Shown piece by piece: positions 53,365 through 62,929 of a DNA stretch of 64,000 nt (its first letter is position 1; every line of letters begins with the position of its first letter). Below the pieces are notes generated by a model. That model saw only the letters and a program-made list of their open reading frames with translations. It had not been told where the DNA came from and made no database searches. Source of the DNA: Roseovarius salincola (GTDB taxonomy: Bacteria > Pseudomonadota > Alphaproteobacteria > Rhodobacterales > Rhodobacteraceae); the NCBI RefSeq assembly GCF_026891095.1, contig NZ_JAPTNL010000016.1, positions 1-64,000 on the forward strand, written 5' to 3'. The position numbers and the translations under genes were made by a program.

Positions 53365-53985
53365 ATGCCATTGAATTTTCCCAGTCTGTCCCGTGTGATT
53401 CCTTCCCGCTCGTCTGACCCTTTTGATATCGAGGACTTTGATATCGAGGATATGTACACCGAGTTCGACAACGAGCAGGACGACGCCGAGCTATCGAGGC
53501 AACCCCAATTGGCAGATCGCCTCTTTGACGAGTATGACCGGCGCTATGCGACTGCCATGCAGGCAAAGGCTTCGTTAGAGTTCTTTGACAACAAGCTCGC
53601 GATCATCTTTTCGTCGTCGCACGGCGAGGCGGGTAAGCTTGCCGACATGCTCGAAGATTTCTTCGGGTTAGGTGTCTTGCAGGTCCATGAGCCGACCTTC
53701 TACTACGAGTGGCTCTATCGCTATGCTGGCGTTACCGACTTGATCCTCCTCGATGTCGGCAGTTTCTCGGACAAGAATGTTCTCTCGAGGTTCCTGACAA
53801 TCGTTCGCGAGGTCAACGAAGAGGTGCCCGTGCTGGCAATCGGAGAGGGGATTGAAAAAAACGGCGACAAAGATGGCATATCGGTCAATTGCGACATATC
53901 GCTTGCGTCGCCAGTCACGCTGGATGACTTGTGCCGTGGCGTGAAGGTCGCCGCTGACATCATAGTCAACGGACGCTCAAGATAG
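53365..53985 (+). CDS. unrecognised protein with a receiver-like C-terminal domain
   Basis: A 206-residue protein I cannot assign. The N-terminal third is acidic and holds a tandem FDIED-FDIED (residues 20-29) from a 15-bp duplication (53422-53451). A helical linker (QPQLADRLFDEYDRRYATAMQAKAS) follows. Residues 75-206 alternate strands and helices like a response-regulator receiver: KLAIIFSSSHGEAGKLADMLEDFF, DLILLDVGSFSDKN, VPVLAIGEG, then a helix. An Asp sits at the acceptor position, but the N-terminal acidic pair and conserved Lys are missing, so it is probably a degenerate receiver. GGAG lies nine bases before the ATG. It diverges from the LuxR response regulator. Confidence 0.7.
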   Translation: MPLNFPSLSRVIPSRSSDPFDIEDFDIEDMYTEFDNEQDDAELSRQPQLADRLFDEYDRRYATAMQAKASLEFFDNKLAIIFSSSHGEAGKLADMLEDFFGLGVLQVHEPTFYYEWLYRYAGVTDLILLDVGSFSDKNVLSRFLTIVREVNEEVPVLAIGEGIEKNGDKDGISVNCDISLASPVTLDDLCRGVKVAADIIVNGRSR

Positions 53986-54075
53986 TTGCAACCCGCAACC
54001 GCCCTGCCATCATGAGGCATAAGAACTTCGCCGCTTGACCACGGCTTAAAGCTGCACGGCTCAGCCCAGATACAG

Positions 54076-54099
54076 AAATTCCGGGACACCCCGGAAAAG
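54076..54099 (-). terminator. hairpin downstream of the FkbM methyltransferase
   Basis: TCCGGG (54080-54085) and CCCGGA (54090-54095) form a 6-bp stem with a four-base loop, flanked by AT-rich bases on both sides. It lies about 60 bases past the minus-strand gene ending at 54159 and could end that transcript and the plus-strand gene ending at 53985. The rest of 53986-54158 shows no gene. Confidence 0.45.
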
Positions 54100-54158
54100 C
54101 AACTTCGGGCCATAACCTCCCGGTATCTGGCCGCGGTCAGATCGTGCCATTGGTCCCG

Positions 54159-54839
54159 TCATGTCCCGCGCAGTCTGCGCATCGCCAGAATACGCCCGCG
54201 CGAGGGGCCGGGGTCGTAAGTCATGCCCGATGCGGACAGGCAGTCGACAATCCGCTTGATCACCGTGTCGGGGTAGCGCCCGGGATGCAGCTCCATCATC
54301 ACCATGCGCACATAATCGGGCCAGGGCGCGTCGAACAGGTGTTCTTCTGCGCCTTCGATATCCATGATCACCAGATGCGGGCGGTGGTCCTGCAACAGAT
54401 CGCCGATCCCCAGGCATGGCACCTCGGCCACATTGCCGGGTTTCGAAGTCTCGGTCGCTATATGCGCGCCCCAGAACGCCTTGTCATGGGCGAATCCGAT
54501 GGTCTCGCCGGGTTTCGCCGCGCGCGTCACCGCACCATGCAACAGAGTGACCCCGCCCTGGCCGTTCAACTCGAGATTGGTGCGGATCACCGGCAGCATG
54601 TCGGGATTGGCCTCGACGGTGACGACGTTCCCGGCCCCCGTGACGTTTGCGCAAAGCGTGGCGATATAGCCAAGCCCCGATCCCAGTTCCAGCACCCGGT
54701 GGCGGGGCCGCAACCGCATCAACGCCGCGCGCGCCTCATGCGCCTCATAGGCGCCCGACGATAGTTTGTCGGCGATCCTTTCGGTCAGCTTGGCCTCAGG
54801 CACCACCAGACGAACCCCATTCACCTCATACTCGGCCAT
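54159..54839 (-). CDS. FkbM-family SAM-dependent methyltransferase
   Basis: A 226-residue class I methyltransferase. The SAM motif I is [18 protein letters not shown], motif [13 protein letters not shown], and the FkbM-type acidic motif [13 protein letters not shown] is clear. Members methylate hydroxyl groups of sugars, lipids or small molecules. The N-terminal [36 protein letters not shown] is the usual lead-in. It diverges from pth, with the two genes 73 bases apart. Substrate unknown. Confidence 0.85.
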   Translation of the reverse strand: MAEYEVNGVRLVVPEAKLTERIADKLSSGAYEAHEARAALMRLRPRHRVLELGSGLGYIATLCANVTGAGNVVTVEANPDMLPVIRTNLELNGQGGVTLLHGAVTRAAKPGETIGFAHDKAFWGAHIATETSKPGNVAEVPCLGIGDLLQDHRPHLVIMDIEGAEEHLFDAPWPDYVRMVMMELHPGRYPDTVIKRIVDCLSASGMTYDPGPSRGRILAMRRLRGT

Positions 54840-54912
54840 TCACTGCCCTCGATCGTTGATTCCGCCGCCCATGCGGCTTAGACCAGCATCACCAAAGATG
54901 GGAGCCGCGGCA

Positions 54913-55638
54913 ATGCTACTGTTTGTGGGCCTGGGGAATCCCGGCGCCAAATACGCCGGAAACCGGCATAATATCGGCTTCATGGCGCTGGACCGGATCG
55001 CCGGGGATCACGGCTTTGGCCCCTGGAAGGCAAAATTCCAGGGCGCATTCTGCGAAGGGCGGCTGGGCGGCGAACGTGTGCTGCTGCTCAAGCCCATGAC
55101 CTTCATGAACCTCAGCGGCCAGTCGGTGGGCGAGGCGATGCGTTTCTACAAGCTCGCGCCTGAGGACGTGACGGTATTTCACGACGAACTCGACCTTGCC
55201 CCCGGCAAGGTGCGGGTCAAGACCGGCGGCGGCCATGCCGGTCACAACGGGTTGCGATCGCTTCATCAGCATATCGGCGAGACCTACCGCCGCGTGCGCC
55301 TGGGCATCGGGCATCCGGGCCGCAAGGAGATGGTGTCGCAGTACGTTTTGCAGGATTTCGCCAAGGCCGACGCCGATTGGCTGGATGACCTGATGCGCGG
55401 CATTTCCGATGGTGCGGGTGATCTGGCGGATGACCGCAAGGACCGGTTTCTGAACGCCATCGCGCAGCGCATGGCGTCCGCCAGTTCCGCCGCCCCGCAA
55501 AAGCCGCGTGAACGAGCAGCTCCACCCGCTGATCAACCCGGCAAAGCCACCGACGCGACCCCGGCAAAAGCGCCCGACAAGGCGCCCGAGGAAGACTCGC
55601 GCAGCCCGCTGCAAAAGCTGGTCGACAGGTTTCGCTGA
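54913..55638 (+). CDS. pth: peptidyl-tRNA hydrolase
   Basis: A 241-residue Pth that frees peptides from stalled peptidyl-tRNA. Active-site residues are visible in [22 protein letters not shown] (catalytic His) and in the FMNLSGQSV and [28 protein letters not shown] blocks. The C-terminal 40 residues are a Pro/Ala/Lys-rich tail beyond the usual 190-200 residues. The ATG at 54913 starts the first beta strand ([10 protein letters not shown]). Confidence 0.95.
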   Translation: MLLFVGLGNPGAKYAGNRHNIGFMALDRIAGDHGFGPWKAKFQGAFCEGRLGGERVLLLKPMTFMNLSGQSVGEAMRFYKLAPEDVTVFHDELDLAPGKVRVKTGGGHAGHNGLRSLHQHIGETYRRVRLGIGHPGRKEMVSQYVLQDFAKADADWLDDLMRGISDGAGDLADDRKDRFLNAIAQRMASASSAAPQKPRERAAPPADQPGKATDATPAKAPDKAPEEDSRSPLQKLVDRFR

Positions 55639-55717
55639 TCCAGCCCCACGCAGCGTCACGCTGGACGTTTCGAAGGCGGGATGCTTTGCTGAGCGAAGGG
55701 CTGGGGATGAAGTACAG

Positions 55718-56881
55718 ATGAAGACAATCCTGGGATGGGCGATCCGCATCGGGCTGATGGCGCTTCTGGCGGCGCTGGTGCTGGCACTCTGGAAACGCGA
55801 GGAGATCGCCCGCCTCTGGGCCGTGAACACTCTGTTCGATGAATCCCGCATCGTCGCCAATTTCTCGCATATGGACCGCGCTTTCCTGACCGTGCCCCTC
55901 GCGCGGGGTGATGCGCCTGTCTCGACGCTGCCTCAAGGCGCGGCCATGACCCTGCCCGAAGAGGTGGCGGCATGGATCGAGGCGCGCAGTGTGACCTCGC
56001 TTCTCGTCCTGCATGACGGGCGCGTGGTGCATAAAAGCTATCATCAGGGCACCAAGCCCGAGGATCTGCGGATCAGCTGGTCGATGGCGAAAAGCTATCT
56101 TTCCGCGCTTTTCGGCATTCTGGTCGAGGAAGGCGCGATTGCCTCACTGGAAGATCCGGTGACCGAGTACGCGCCCGCCCTCGCGGGCAGCGCATATGAC
56201 GGGGCCAGCATCCGCAACGTCTTGCAGATGACCAGCGGCGTGACCTTCGACGAGGATTATCTTGACTACCATTCCGACATCAACCGCATGGGCCGGGTGC
56301 TGGCGCTGGGCGGTTCGATGGACGGTTTCGCCGCCGGGCTGAGCGCACGCGAAGCAGAACCGGGCGCGCGCTGGAAATATGTGTCGATCGACACCCATGT
56401 TCTGGGGATGGTGCTGCGCGGCGCCACCGGGCGCGATATTCCCGCGCTCTTGTCGGAAAAGGTGATCGCGCCGCTGGGGCTCGAGGCATCGCCATATTAT
56501 CTGAGCGATGGCGAGGGCGTCGCTTTCGTGCTGGGCGGGCTCAACATGCGCAGCCGCGATTACGCGCGCTTTGGCCTCATGTTCGAACAGATGGGCGAAT
56601 ATCAGGGCCAACAGGTCGTGCCGCGCGACTAGGCCGCCGCATCGACACGCGCCAGCGCACCGACACGGCCTGACGCGATCGGCTATGGCTATCAGTGGTG
56701 GGTGCCGCGCGGCGCGCATCCCGGCGAGTTCCTGGCACGTGGCATTTACGGCCAGTATATCTATATTGACCAGGTGGCCGACGCGGTGATCGTCGTCACC
56801 GGAGCTGACCGCGATTTCCGCAACGAGGGCGTGCATCAATCCAATGTCGCGATGATGCGCCGCATCAGGGACGCGCTGTGA
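55718..56881 (+). pseudogene. beta-lactamase-fold serine hydrolase, broken by an in-frame TAG
   Basis: The gene encodes a class C-type serine hydrolase related to 6-aminohexanoate-dimer hydrolase: an N-terminal membrane anchor (residues 5-25), nucleophile motif SMAK (Ser122, Lys125) and YVSIDTHVLG. Translation stops at a TAG (56630-56632) after 304 codons. The same frame then continues for 82 codons with an unmistakable family ending (IGYGYQWWVPRGAHPGEF, then RGIYGQYIYID) to the TGA at 56881. A single change of TGG (Trp) to TAG explains this. Either the gene is inactive by nonsense mutation or the base is a sequencing error. The missing part contains the last active-site motif (GIYGQ). Confidence 0.85.
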
Positions 56882-56952
56882 CGGGTTGATTGCCGCCCGG
56901 ATGCGTTATCTGATGACGGTGACGGACAACAGACAGAAAGGTGCGGTGCTTC

Positions 56953-57273
56953 ATGGGTTTCATCGCGATGAACCGCTTTCAGGTGCGCCACGGATTCGAG
57001 GAACAGTTCGAAACCATGTGGGCCGAACGCGAAAGCCGTCTTGCCGAGGTCGCGGGCTTTCGCGAATTCCGCCTGCTGCGCGGGCCTGACGGCGACGGGT
57101 TTCGCCTCTATTCCAGCCACGTGCTCTGGGACAGCCGCGCCGCTTTCGAGGCCTGGACCACTTCACAGCAATTCCGCGATGCCCACAAGGATGCGGGCCG
57201 TGCTTCCACCCGCGAGGCGCTGCTCGGGCCGCCCAGTTTCGAGGGTTTCGAGACGGTATTGCGCGAGGGATGA
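56953..57273 (+). CDS. antibiotic-biosynthesis-monooxygenase-domain protein
   Basis: A 106-residue ABM-domain protein (dimeric alpha/beta barrel), in the group with haem-degrading HmoA/IsdG-like and quinol monooxygenases. It begins MGFIAMNRFQVRHGFEEQFETMWAERESRL; the second strand pair holds GFREFRLLRG and LYSSHVLWDS, and EAWTTSQQFRDAHK follows. The start at 56953 gives the compact domain; a GTG four codons earlier is weaker. The substrate (haem or a quinol) is not known. It sits between the broken hydrolase and a DUF2237 gene. Confidence 0.8.
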   Translation: MGFIAMNRFQVRHGFEEQFETMWAERESRLAEVAGFREFRLLRGPDGDGFRLYSSHVLWDSRAAFEAWTTSQQFRDAHKDAGRASTREALLGPPSFEGFETVLREG

Positions 57274-57322
57274 TTTTCCGCGCGAGAATGCTATGCTTCC
57301 CAAAGGAAGAAAAGGGCGCGCG

Positions 57323-57703
57323 ATGATCGAGAAGGATGACAGCATCAATGTTCTGGGCGGCAGTCTGGAACCCTGCTCGGACGAGCCGTTGACAGGGTTC
57401 TTCCGCGATGGACACTGCAATACCTGCGCCGAGGACAGGGGCAGCCACACGGTCTGCGCGTTGATGACCGCCGAGTTTCTCGCCTATTCCAAATATGTCG
57501 GTAACGACCTCAGCACACCGCGCCCCGAATTCGGCTTTGGCGGGCTGGAACCCGGCGACCGCTGGTGCCTCTGTGCGGCGCGTTTCCTTCAGGCCCATGA
57601 CGAAGGCTGCGCGCCACGGGTGCGCCTTGGGGCAACGCACCGCCGGGCACTTGAAATCGTGCCGCTGGAGGTGCTTCGGGAACACGCCAAAGACCTGAAC
57701 TGA
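57323..57703 (+). CDS. DUF2237 family protein
   Basis: A 126-residue protein of the DUF2237 family, found in bacteria and eukaryotes. The conserved pattern is nearly complete: LTGFFRDGHCNTCAEDRGSHTVCALMTAEFLAYSKYVGNDLSTPRPE..., FGFGGLEPGDRWCLCAARF and GCAPRVRLGATHRRALEIVPLEVL. Several conserved cysteines (CNTC, C in HTVC, CLC) suggest metal or redox chemistry, but the function is not established. The ATG at 57323 has AAAGGG upstream. Confidence 0.88.
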   Translation: MIEKDDSINVLGGSLEPCSDEPLTGFFRDGHCNTCAEDRGSHTVCALMTAEFLAYSKYVGNDLSTPRPEFGFGGLEPGDRWCLCAARFLQAHDEGCAPRVRLGATHRRALEIVPLEVLREHAKDLN

Positions 57704-57780
57704 ATCGCGCCGCGCGCGCGGCATGGACAAGCGGTGCGGCTTCATCGAAACTCCACCCTGAACCGGGGTCGGAGCGTTGC

Positions 57781-59336
57781 ATGTTCGAAGTCATTGCCAT
57801 TTCTTTCGCGTTCTTCTTCGGGTTGGCGGTGCGCCAGGTCGGCTTGCCGCCGCTGGTCGGGTTCCTGGCGGCAGGGTTTGCCATCAACTTCTTCGGCCCC
57901 GCCCTGAGCCTGCCCGAACAAAGCGGCGAGATCCTTTATCACGTGGCGCATCTTGGCGTGCTGATGCTGCTTTTCACGGTCGGGCTGAAGCTGAAACTGC
58001 AACAGATCGCCCAGCCGCAGGTGGTGGGCGGCGCGCTTTTGCATTTCGCGATCAGCGTCGGGGTATTCGCACCCGGCCTGCGCCTGTTCATGGGGCTGGA
58101 CTGGAACACGGCGCTGCTGCTGGGGATCGCTCTGGCGTTCTCGTCGACGGTTCTGGCGGCCAAGCTGCTCGAGGCCAAGCGCGAACTGGGCAGTTTCCAC
58201 GGACGCACCGCGATCGGTATCCTGATCGTGCAGGACATCATCGCGCTGGTGGTGCTGGGTATCTGGTCGGGGCAGACGCCCACGATCTGGGCGCTTGGCG
58301 TCTTCGCTCTGCCGCTGTTGCGCCCGGCGCTGCATTGGCTTCTGGATTTCACCGGGCGCGATGAATTGCTGGTGCTGATGGGAATGTTCCTCTCCGTGGT
58401 GCTCGGCGGCATGGGATTCGAGGCGGTGGGGCTCAGTTCCGAAATCGGCGCACTGGCGATGGGGGTGATGTTATCCAGCCACCCGCGCGCCAATGAGCTT
58501 TCGCATTCGCTCTGGCCACTCAAGGAGATTTTCCTTGTCGGCTTCTTCCTGCAGATCGGGATGTCGGGCCTGCCCGACCGCGAGGCGTTGATCTTCGCCC
58601 TGGTGGTGGCGGTGATACTGCCGCTCAAGGGGCTGCTGTTCTATGCGCTGCTGGTGGCGTTCAAGCTGCGCGCGCGCAGTGCGTTCCTGTCATCGCTCAG
58701 CCTGACGGCCTATTCCGAATTCGGGCTGATCGTTTCGGCGGCGGTGCTCCCGGAATTCCTCGTGCCGCTGGCGCTGGCGGTGTCGCTGTCCTTCGTCATC
58801 AGTTCGCCGCTCAACCGGCTGGCGCATCCGCTTTACGAACGGTTGGAGATGGGATTGTCGCGGTTTCAGCGCAAGACCATCCATCCCGACGAACAGGCCA
58901 AGGACCTGGGCGATGGCGAGGTTCTGATTCTCGGGATGGGGCGCACCGGCTCGGCCGCCTATGATCGCCTGACAGAGGCCGGGATTCGCGCTGTGGGGCT
59001 TGATGCCGACACCTACAAGGCCGCCAGCCACCGCGAGGCGGGGCGCAACGTGCTGTTCGCCGATGCCGAAGACAGCAATTTCTGGCGCAGCGTCAATCTG
59101 CGCCGGATCCGCGCGGCCATTCTTGCGATGGATGATATCGAGGCCAAGCTGATCGCCGCGCGCAGCCTGCGGCGGCGCGGTTTTACGGGGCCGATCATCG
59201 CCCACGCCTTTGACGCGGCGCATCAGGACATGCTGAACGAGGCGGGGGCCGTCGATACCTATCTGACAATGACCCAGGCAGGGATGGGACTGGCCGAACG
59301 CGCCGACGCCGCCCTTAACCCGCCTGAAGCCGATCG

Positions 59337-59340
<4 letters not shown>
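57781..59340 (+). CDS. CPA2-type monovalent cation/proton antiporter (KefB-like)
   Basis: A 519-residue transporter with about 12 membrane helices (residues 1-350), the KefB/Na+-H+ exchanger fold ([30 protein letters not shown]). A cytoplasmic TrkA-N regulatory domain follows, with a Rossmann NAD motif [17 protein letters not shown] near residue 380. It probably exchanges K+ or Na+ for protons under control of nucleotides or glutathione adducts. Its stop codon overlaps that of trpB on the opposite strand, leaving no room for a terminator. Confidence 0.9.
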
Positions 59341-60566
<1,226 letters not shown>

Positions 60567-60647
60567 CGCTGCGTGCCTTCCCGTCTGGGCATTGATCCTC
60601 GTGTTCAATATGGGACGCAGGTGCGGTTTTCCAGCGAAAACCAGCGC

Positions 60648-61280
60648 TCAGAGCATTCGCATCACATGCAGGCGCGACCAGAGCTCGGGTTCACCCAGCA
60701 GATAGGGGCGAAACGGCGCGCTGATCTGCACCTGCTCCCACCGGCCCGCCGCTGTCAGCGCGTCGATCACCGCCGGAAAGCCCTGCTCCTCCCAGGTGGC
60801 GCTGATCAGGTTGAAGACGCCAATGCCGCCCGGCCGCGTCACGCGTACCAGTTCGTGCAGGCTTTCGGGTGGCGCGTGACCCGGCCCGAATGCGCCGATA
60901 CAGGTGAAGGCGGCAAAGCTGTCAGCAGGAAAGGGCAGACTCTCGGCCATATTGGCGGCCATTACCGTTTCATAGGCGTTTGTGCGCTTCGCGGCGGCGA
61001 CCATGCGCCCGGAGAGATCGCAGCCGGTGATCGCCCCGTAACCCAGCACCGCCAGCGTTTCCCCCACGAGCCCGGTGCCGCAGGCCGCATCCAGGATCGG
61101 CCCCTCGCCTCGCCCCAGATGCCGCGCCAGCATGGCCGCACCCAGCGATGGCAGCCGGAAGCCCTTCTTCAGATTGTCGGCGTCATAGCTTTGGGACCAG
61201 TCGTCGTAAATCCGGCGCGCGTCTTCGGGCGTTTTGGCGCCATATACATCACTCAGATCATCACTTGCCTGACCGGCCAT
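60648..61280 (-). CDS. class I SAM-dependent methyltransferase between trpF and trpB
   Basis: A 210-residue methyltransferase of the UbiE/Methyltransf_11 type. SAM motif I is PILDAACGTGLVGETLAVLGY, motif II DLSGRMVAAAKR and motif IV AFTCIGAFGPGHAPPE. An N-terminal VYGAKTPEDARRIYDDWSQSYDAD helix is characteristic of this subgroup. It is tucked between trpF and trpB, 33 bases past trpF and 81 bases before trpB, and must be co-transcribed. The substrate is unknown. Confidence 0.85.
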   Translation of the reverse strand: MAGQASDDLSDVYGAKTPEDARRIYDDWSQSYDADNLKKGFRLPSLGAAMLARHLGRGEGPILDAACGTGLVGETLAVLGYGAITGCDLSGRMVAAAKRTNAYETVMAANMAESLPFPADSFAAFTCIGAFGPGHAPPESLHELVRVTRPGGIGVFNLISATWEEQGFPAVIDALTAAGRWEQVQISAPFRPYLLGEPELWSRLHVMRML

Positions 61281-61313
61281 GTCGCATCCTTCTCCTGTTG
61301 TTGGCGGGTGCGC

Positions 61314-61970
61314 TCAATCCTCTGTGGCGTCGCGCACCGAGTCAATGAAGGCGCGCATCTTTTCAGGGTCCTTGACCCCCGGCGCGCTTTCGACACCCGA
61401 CGACACATCGACCTGCCGCGCCCCGGTCAGGCGCAGCGCCTCGGCCACGTTGTCGGGCGTAAGCCCCCCGGCCAGCATCCAGGGCTTTGTCCAGCGCCGC
61501 CCGCTCAGCAGCGTCCAGTCAAACCGCATGGCATTGCCGCCGGGCCGGTCGGCCCCTTCGGGCGGCTTGGCGTCCACAAGGATCTGGTCGGCGACCTTTT
61601 CGTAGAATCCGATCTGGGTCAGATCGGTCGCATCGCCTACGCCCACAACCTTCATCACCGGCAGCCCGGTACGGGCCTTGACCTCGGTGACACGGGCGGG
61701 CGTTTCGTGGCCATGCAACTGTAGCATGTCGATCGGCACCTGCGCGACCAGCTCGTCCAGCAGCGCGTCATCAGGATCGACCAGAAGCGCGACACGGGTG
61801 ATTCCCTCCGGCACCGCTGCGGCCATGAAGGCGGCCGCCTCCAGTTCCAGATGACGGGGCGATCTGGGAAAGAACACGAAGCCGACATATGACGCCCCCG
61901 CGAGGATCGCGGCGGGCACGTCGGCCGGGTCGGTCAACCCGCAGATCTTTACTTTGGTATCGGCTGACAT
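61314..61970 (-). CDS. trpF: phosphoribosylanthranilate isomerase
   Basis: A 218-residue TIM-barrel enzyme for step three of tryptophan synthesis. The start [36 protein letters not shown], the middle [20 protein letters not shown] and the [15 protein letters not shown] phosphate loop near the C-terminus are typical. It follows lapA by eight bases in the ihfB-lapA-trpF-trpB direction. Confidence 0.96.
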   Translation of the reverse strand: MSADTKVKICGLTDPADVPAAILAGASYVGFVFFPRSPRHLELEAAAFMAAAVPEGITRVALLVDPDDALLDELVAQVPIDMLQLHGHETPARVTEVKARTGLPVMKVVGVGDATDLTQIGFYEKVADQILVDAKPPEGADRPGGNAMRFDWTLLSGRRWTKPWMLAGGLTPDNVAEALRLTGARQVDVSSGVESAPGVKDPEKMRAFIDSVRDATED

Positions 61971-61978
61971 GGCGGCGC

Positions 61979-62329
61979 TCAGCTCGCCTCGTCAAGCAGG
62001 GCCAGAACCTCATCCTTGCCCTCGTGCTTCTCGCCCTTGAGGCGGCGGACCTCGGCGCGCAGGGCTCTCAGTTCGCGGGCCTGACGGGCGGCGGCAACGC
62101 GTTCGCCATGCTCGCGGATCCATTCCCAGATGAATCCGATCACCAGCCCGGCCACGATCCCGCCATAGATCACGACGAACAGCGGCACCTCGTGGCTGGG
62201 GTTGAGCGCGGCCAGCCCGGACAGCTCGTCCGGCACCAGCTTGACCGCGACAAGCCCGCGATTGGCCAGTGCCACAAGGATCAGCGCCACCGCGAAGATG
62301 GCAATCGAGGCATAGCGGATATAACGCAT
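61979..62329 (-). CDS. LapA-domain (DUF1049) membrane protein
   Basis: A 116-residue inner-membrane protein with two hydrophobic helices (residues 6-24 and 50-70) and a charged C-terminal coiled coil ([25 protein letters not shown]). This is the LapA (YciS-like) architecture; the enterobacterial counterpart acts with LapB in controlling lipopolysaccharide synthesis. Placement right after ihfB, sharing one base with its stop codon, is common in alphaproteobacteria. Confidence 0.9.
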   Translation of the reverse strand: MRYIRYASIAIFAVALILVALANRGLVAVKLVPDELSGLAALNPSHEVPLFVVIYGGIVAGLVIGFIWEWIREHGERVAAARQARELRALRAEVRRLKGEKHEGKDEVLALLDEAS

Positions 62330-62613
62330 CAGGACTTCCCGTTCAGCCGGTCACGCAGCAGTTTGCCGGTCTTGAAGAATGGCACATGCTTTTCTTCAAC
62401 ATGGACCGATTCCCCGGTGCGCGGGTTGCGACCGGTGCGCGCATCCCGCTTCTTCACCGAAAAAGCGCCAAAGCCGCGCAGCTCGACGCGGCTTCCGTTG
62501 GCCATGGCATTGGTGATCTCGTTGAAGATCGTGTTCACGATACGCTCGACATCACGCTGATAAAGATGCGGATTTTCTTCTGAAATTTTTTGGATCAATT
62601 CCGACCGGATCAT
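62329..62613 (-). CDS. ihfB: integration host factor subunit beta
   Basis: A 94-residue HU/IHF-family DNA-bending protein. The beta-subunit features are [30 protein letters not shown], then [10 protein letters not shown] with the DNA-intercalating Pro, and [15 protein letters not shown]. With IhfA it bends DNA at specific sites in promoters and recombination. It lies downstream of rpsA, as usual in proteobacteria, and heads the ihfB-lapA-trpF-trpB run. Confidence 0.97.
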   Translation of the reverse strand: MIRSELIQKISEENPHLYQRDVERIVNTIFNEITNAMANGSRVELRGFGAFSVKKRDARTGRNPRTGESVHVEEKHVPFFKTGKLLRDRLNGKS

Positions 62614-62868
62614 CGGCTCTCCCCCGGGTTTTCTGGTTTTTGGCGCAAGCGGCAGTCTCGAGGACTATAGTTACTATCGGAAAAAATCGAAACAGAAACA
62701 CTTGTATCTTTTGGGTGGAATCCCCCGCTTTTTCGTCTCTTGGATAAAAAAACGGCTGGCGCGACCGGCTGCAGCGTCATCCGAACGCCAGCGCGCGCGA
62801 TTTGTTGCACCGCAGCAAAGCTGTTGATTCGCAACGGGAAAGCGCGCCTGCCCCGGGGCCGATGAACG
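62614..62868. other. ihfB promoter region, no gene seen
   Basis: With the rpsA terminator (62869-62897) this is the 316-base gap between ihfB and rpsA. The AT-rich part 62660-62710 is the probable ihfB promoter area. An A7 run on the plus strand (62746-62752) could be the U tract of a minus-strand terminator, but I see no good stem beside it. No open reading frame with a ribosome site was found. Confidence 0.5.
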
Positions 62869-62897
62869 AAAAACGGCCCCGCGATGTTGCGGGGCCG
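62869..62897 (-). terminator. rho-independent terminator of rpsA
   Basis: CGGCCCCGC (62874-62882) pairs perfectly with GCGGGGCCG (62889-62897), with a six-base loop. On the minus strand it is followed by a U run (62869-62873). It lies 33 bases past the rpsA stop codon. Confidence 0.85.
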
Positions 62898-62929
62898 CTC
62901 TACTTGATTTCGGGTCAGAGGTGTCCGCC

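Noticed and set aside
54061..54417. 118-codon minus-strand frame overlapping the end of the FkbM methyltransferase
   Set aside because: Mostly a shifted frame of the methyltransferase; the short tail past it has no support.
62740..62790. Possible terminator next to the A7 run in the ihfB-rpsA gap
   Set aside because: No stable stem lies beside the U tract; GC-rich words there do not pair well.
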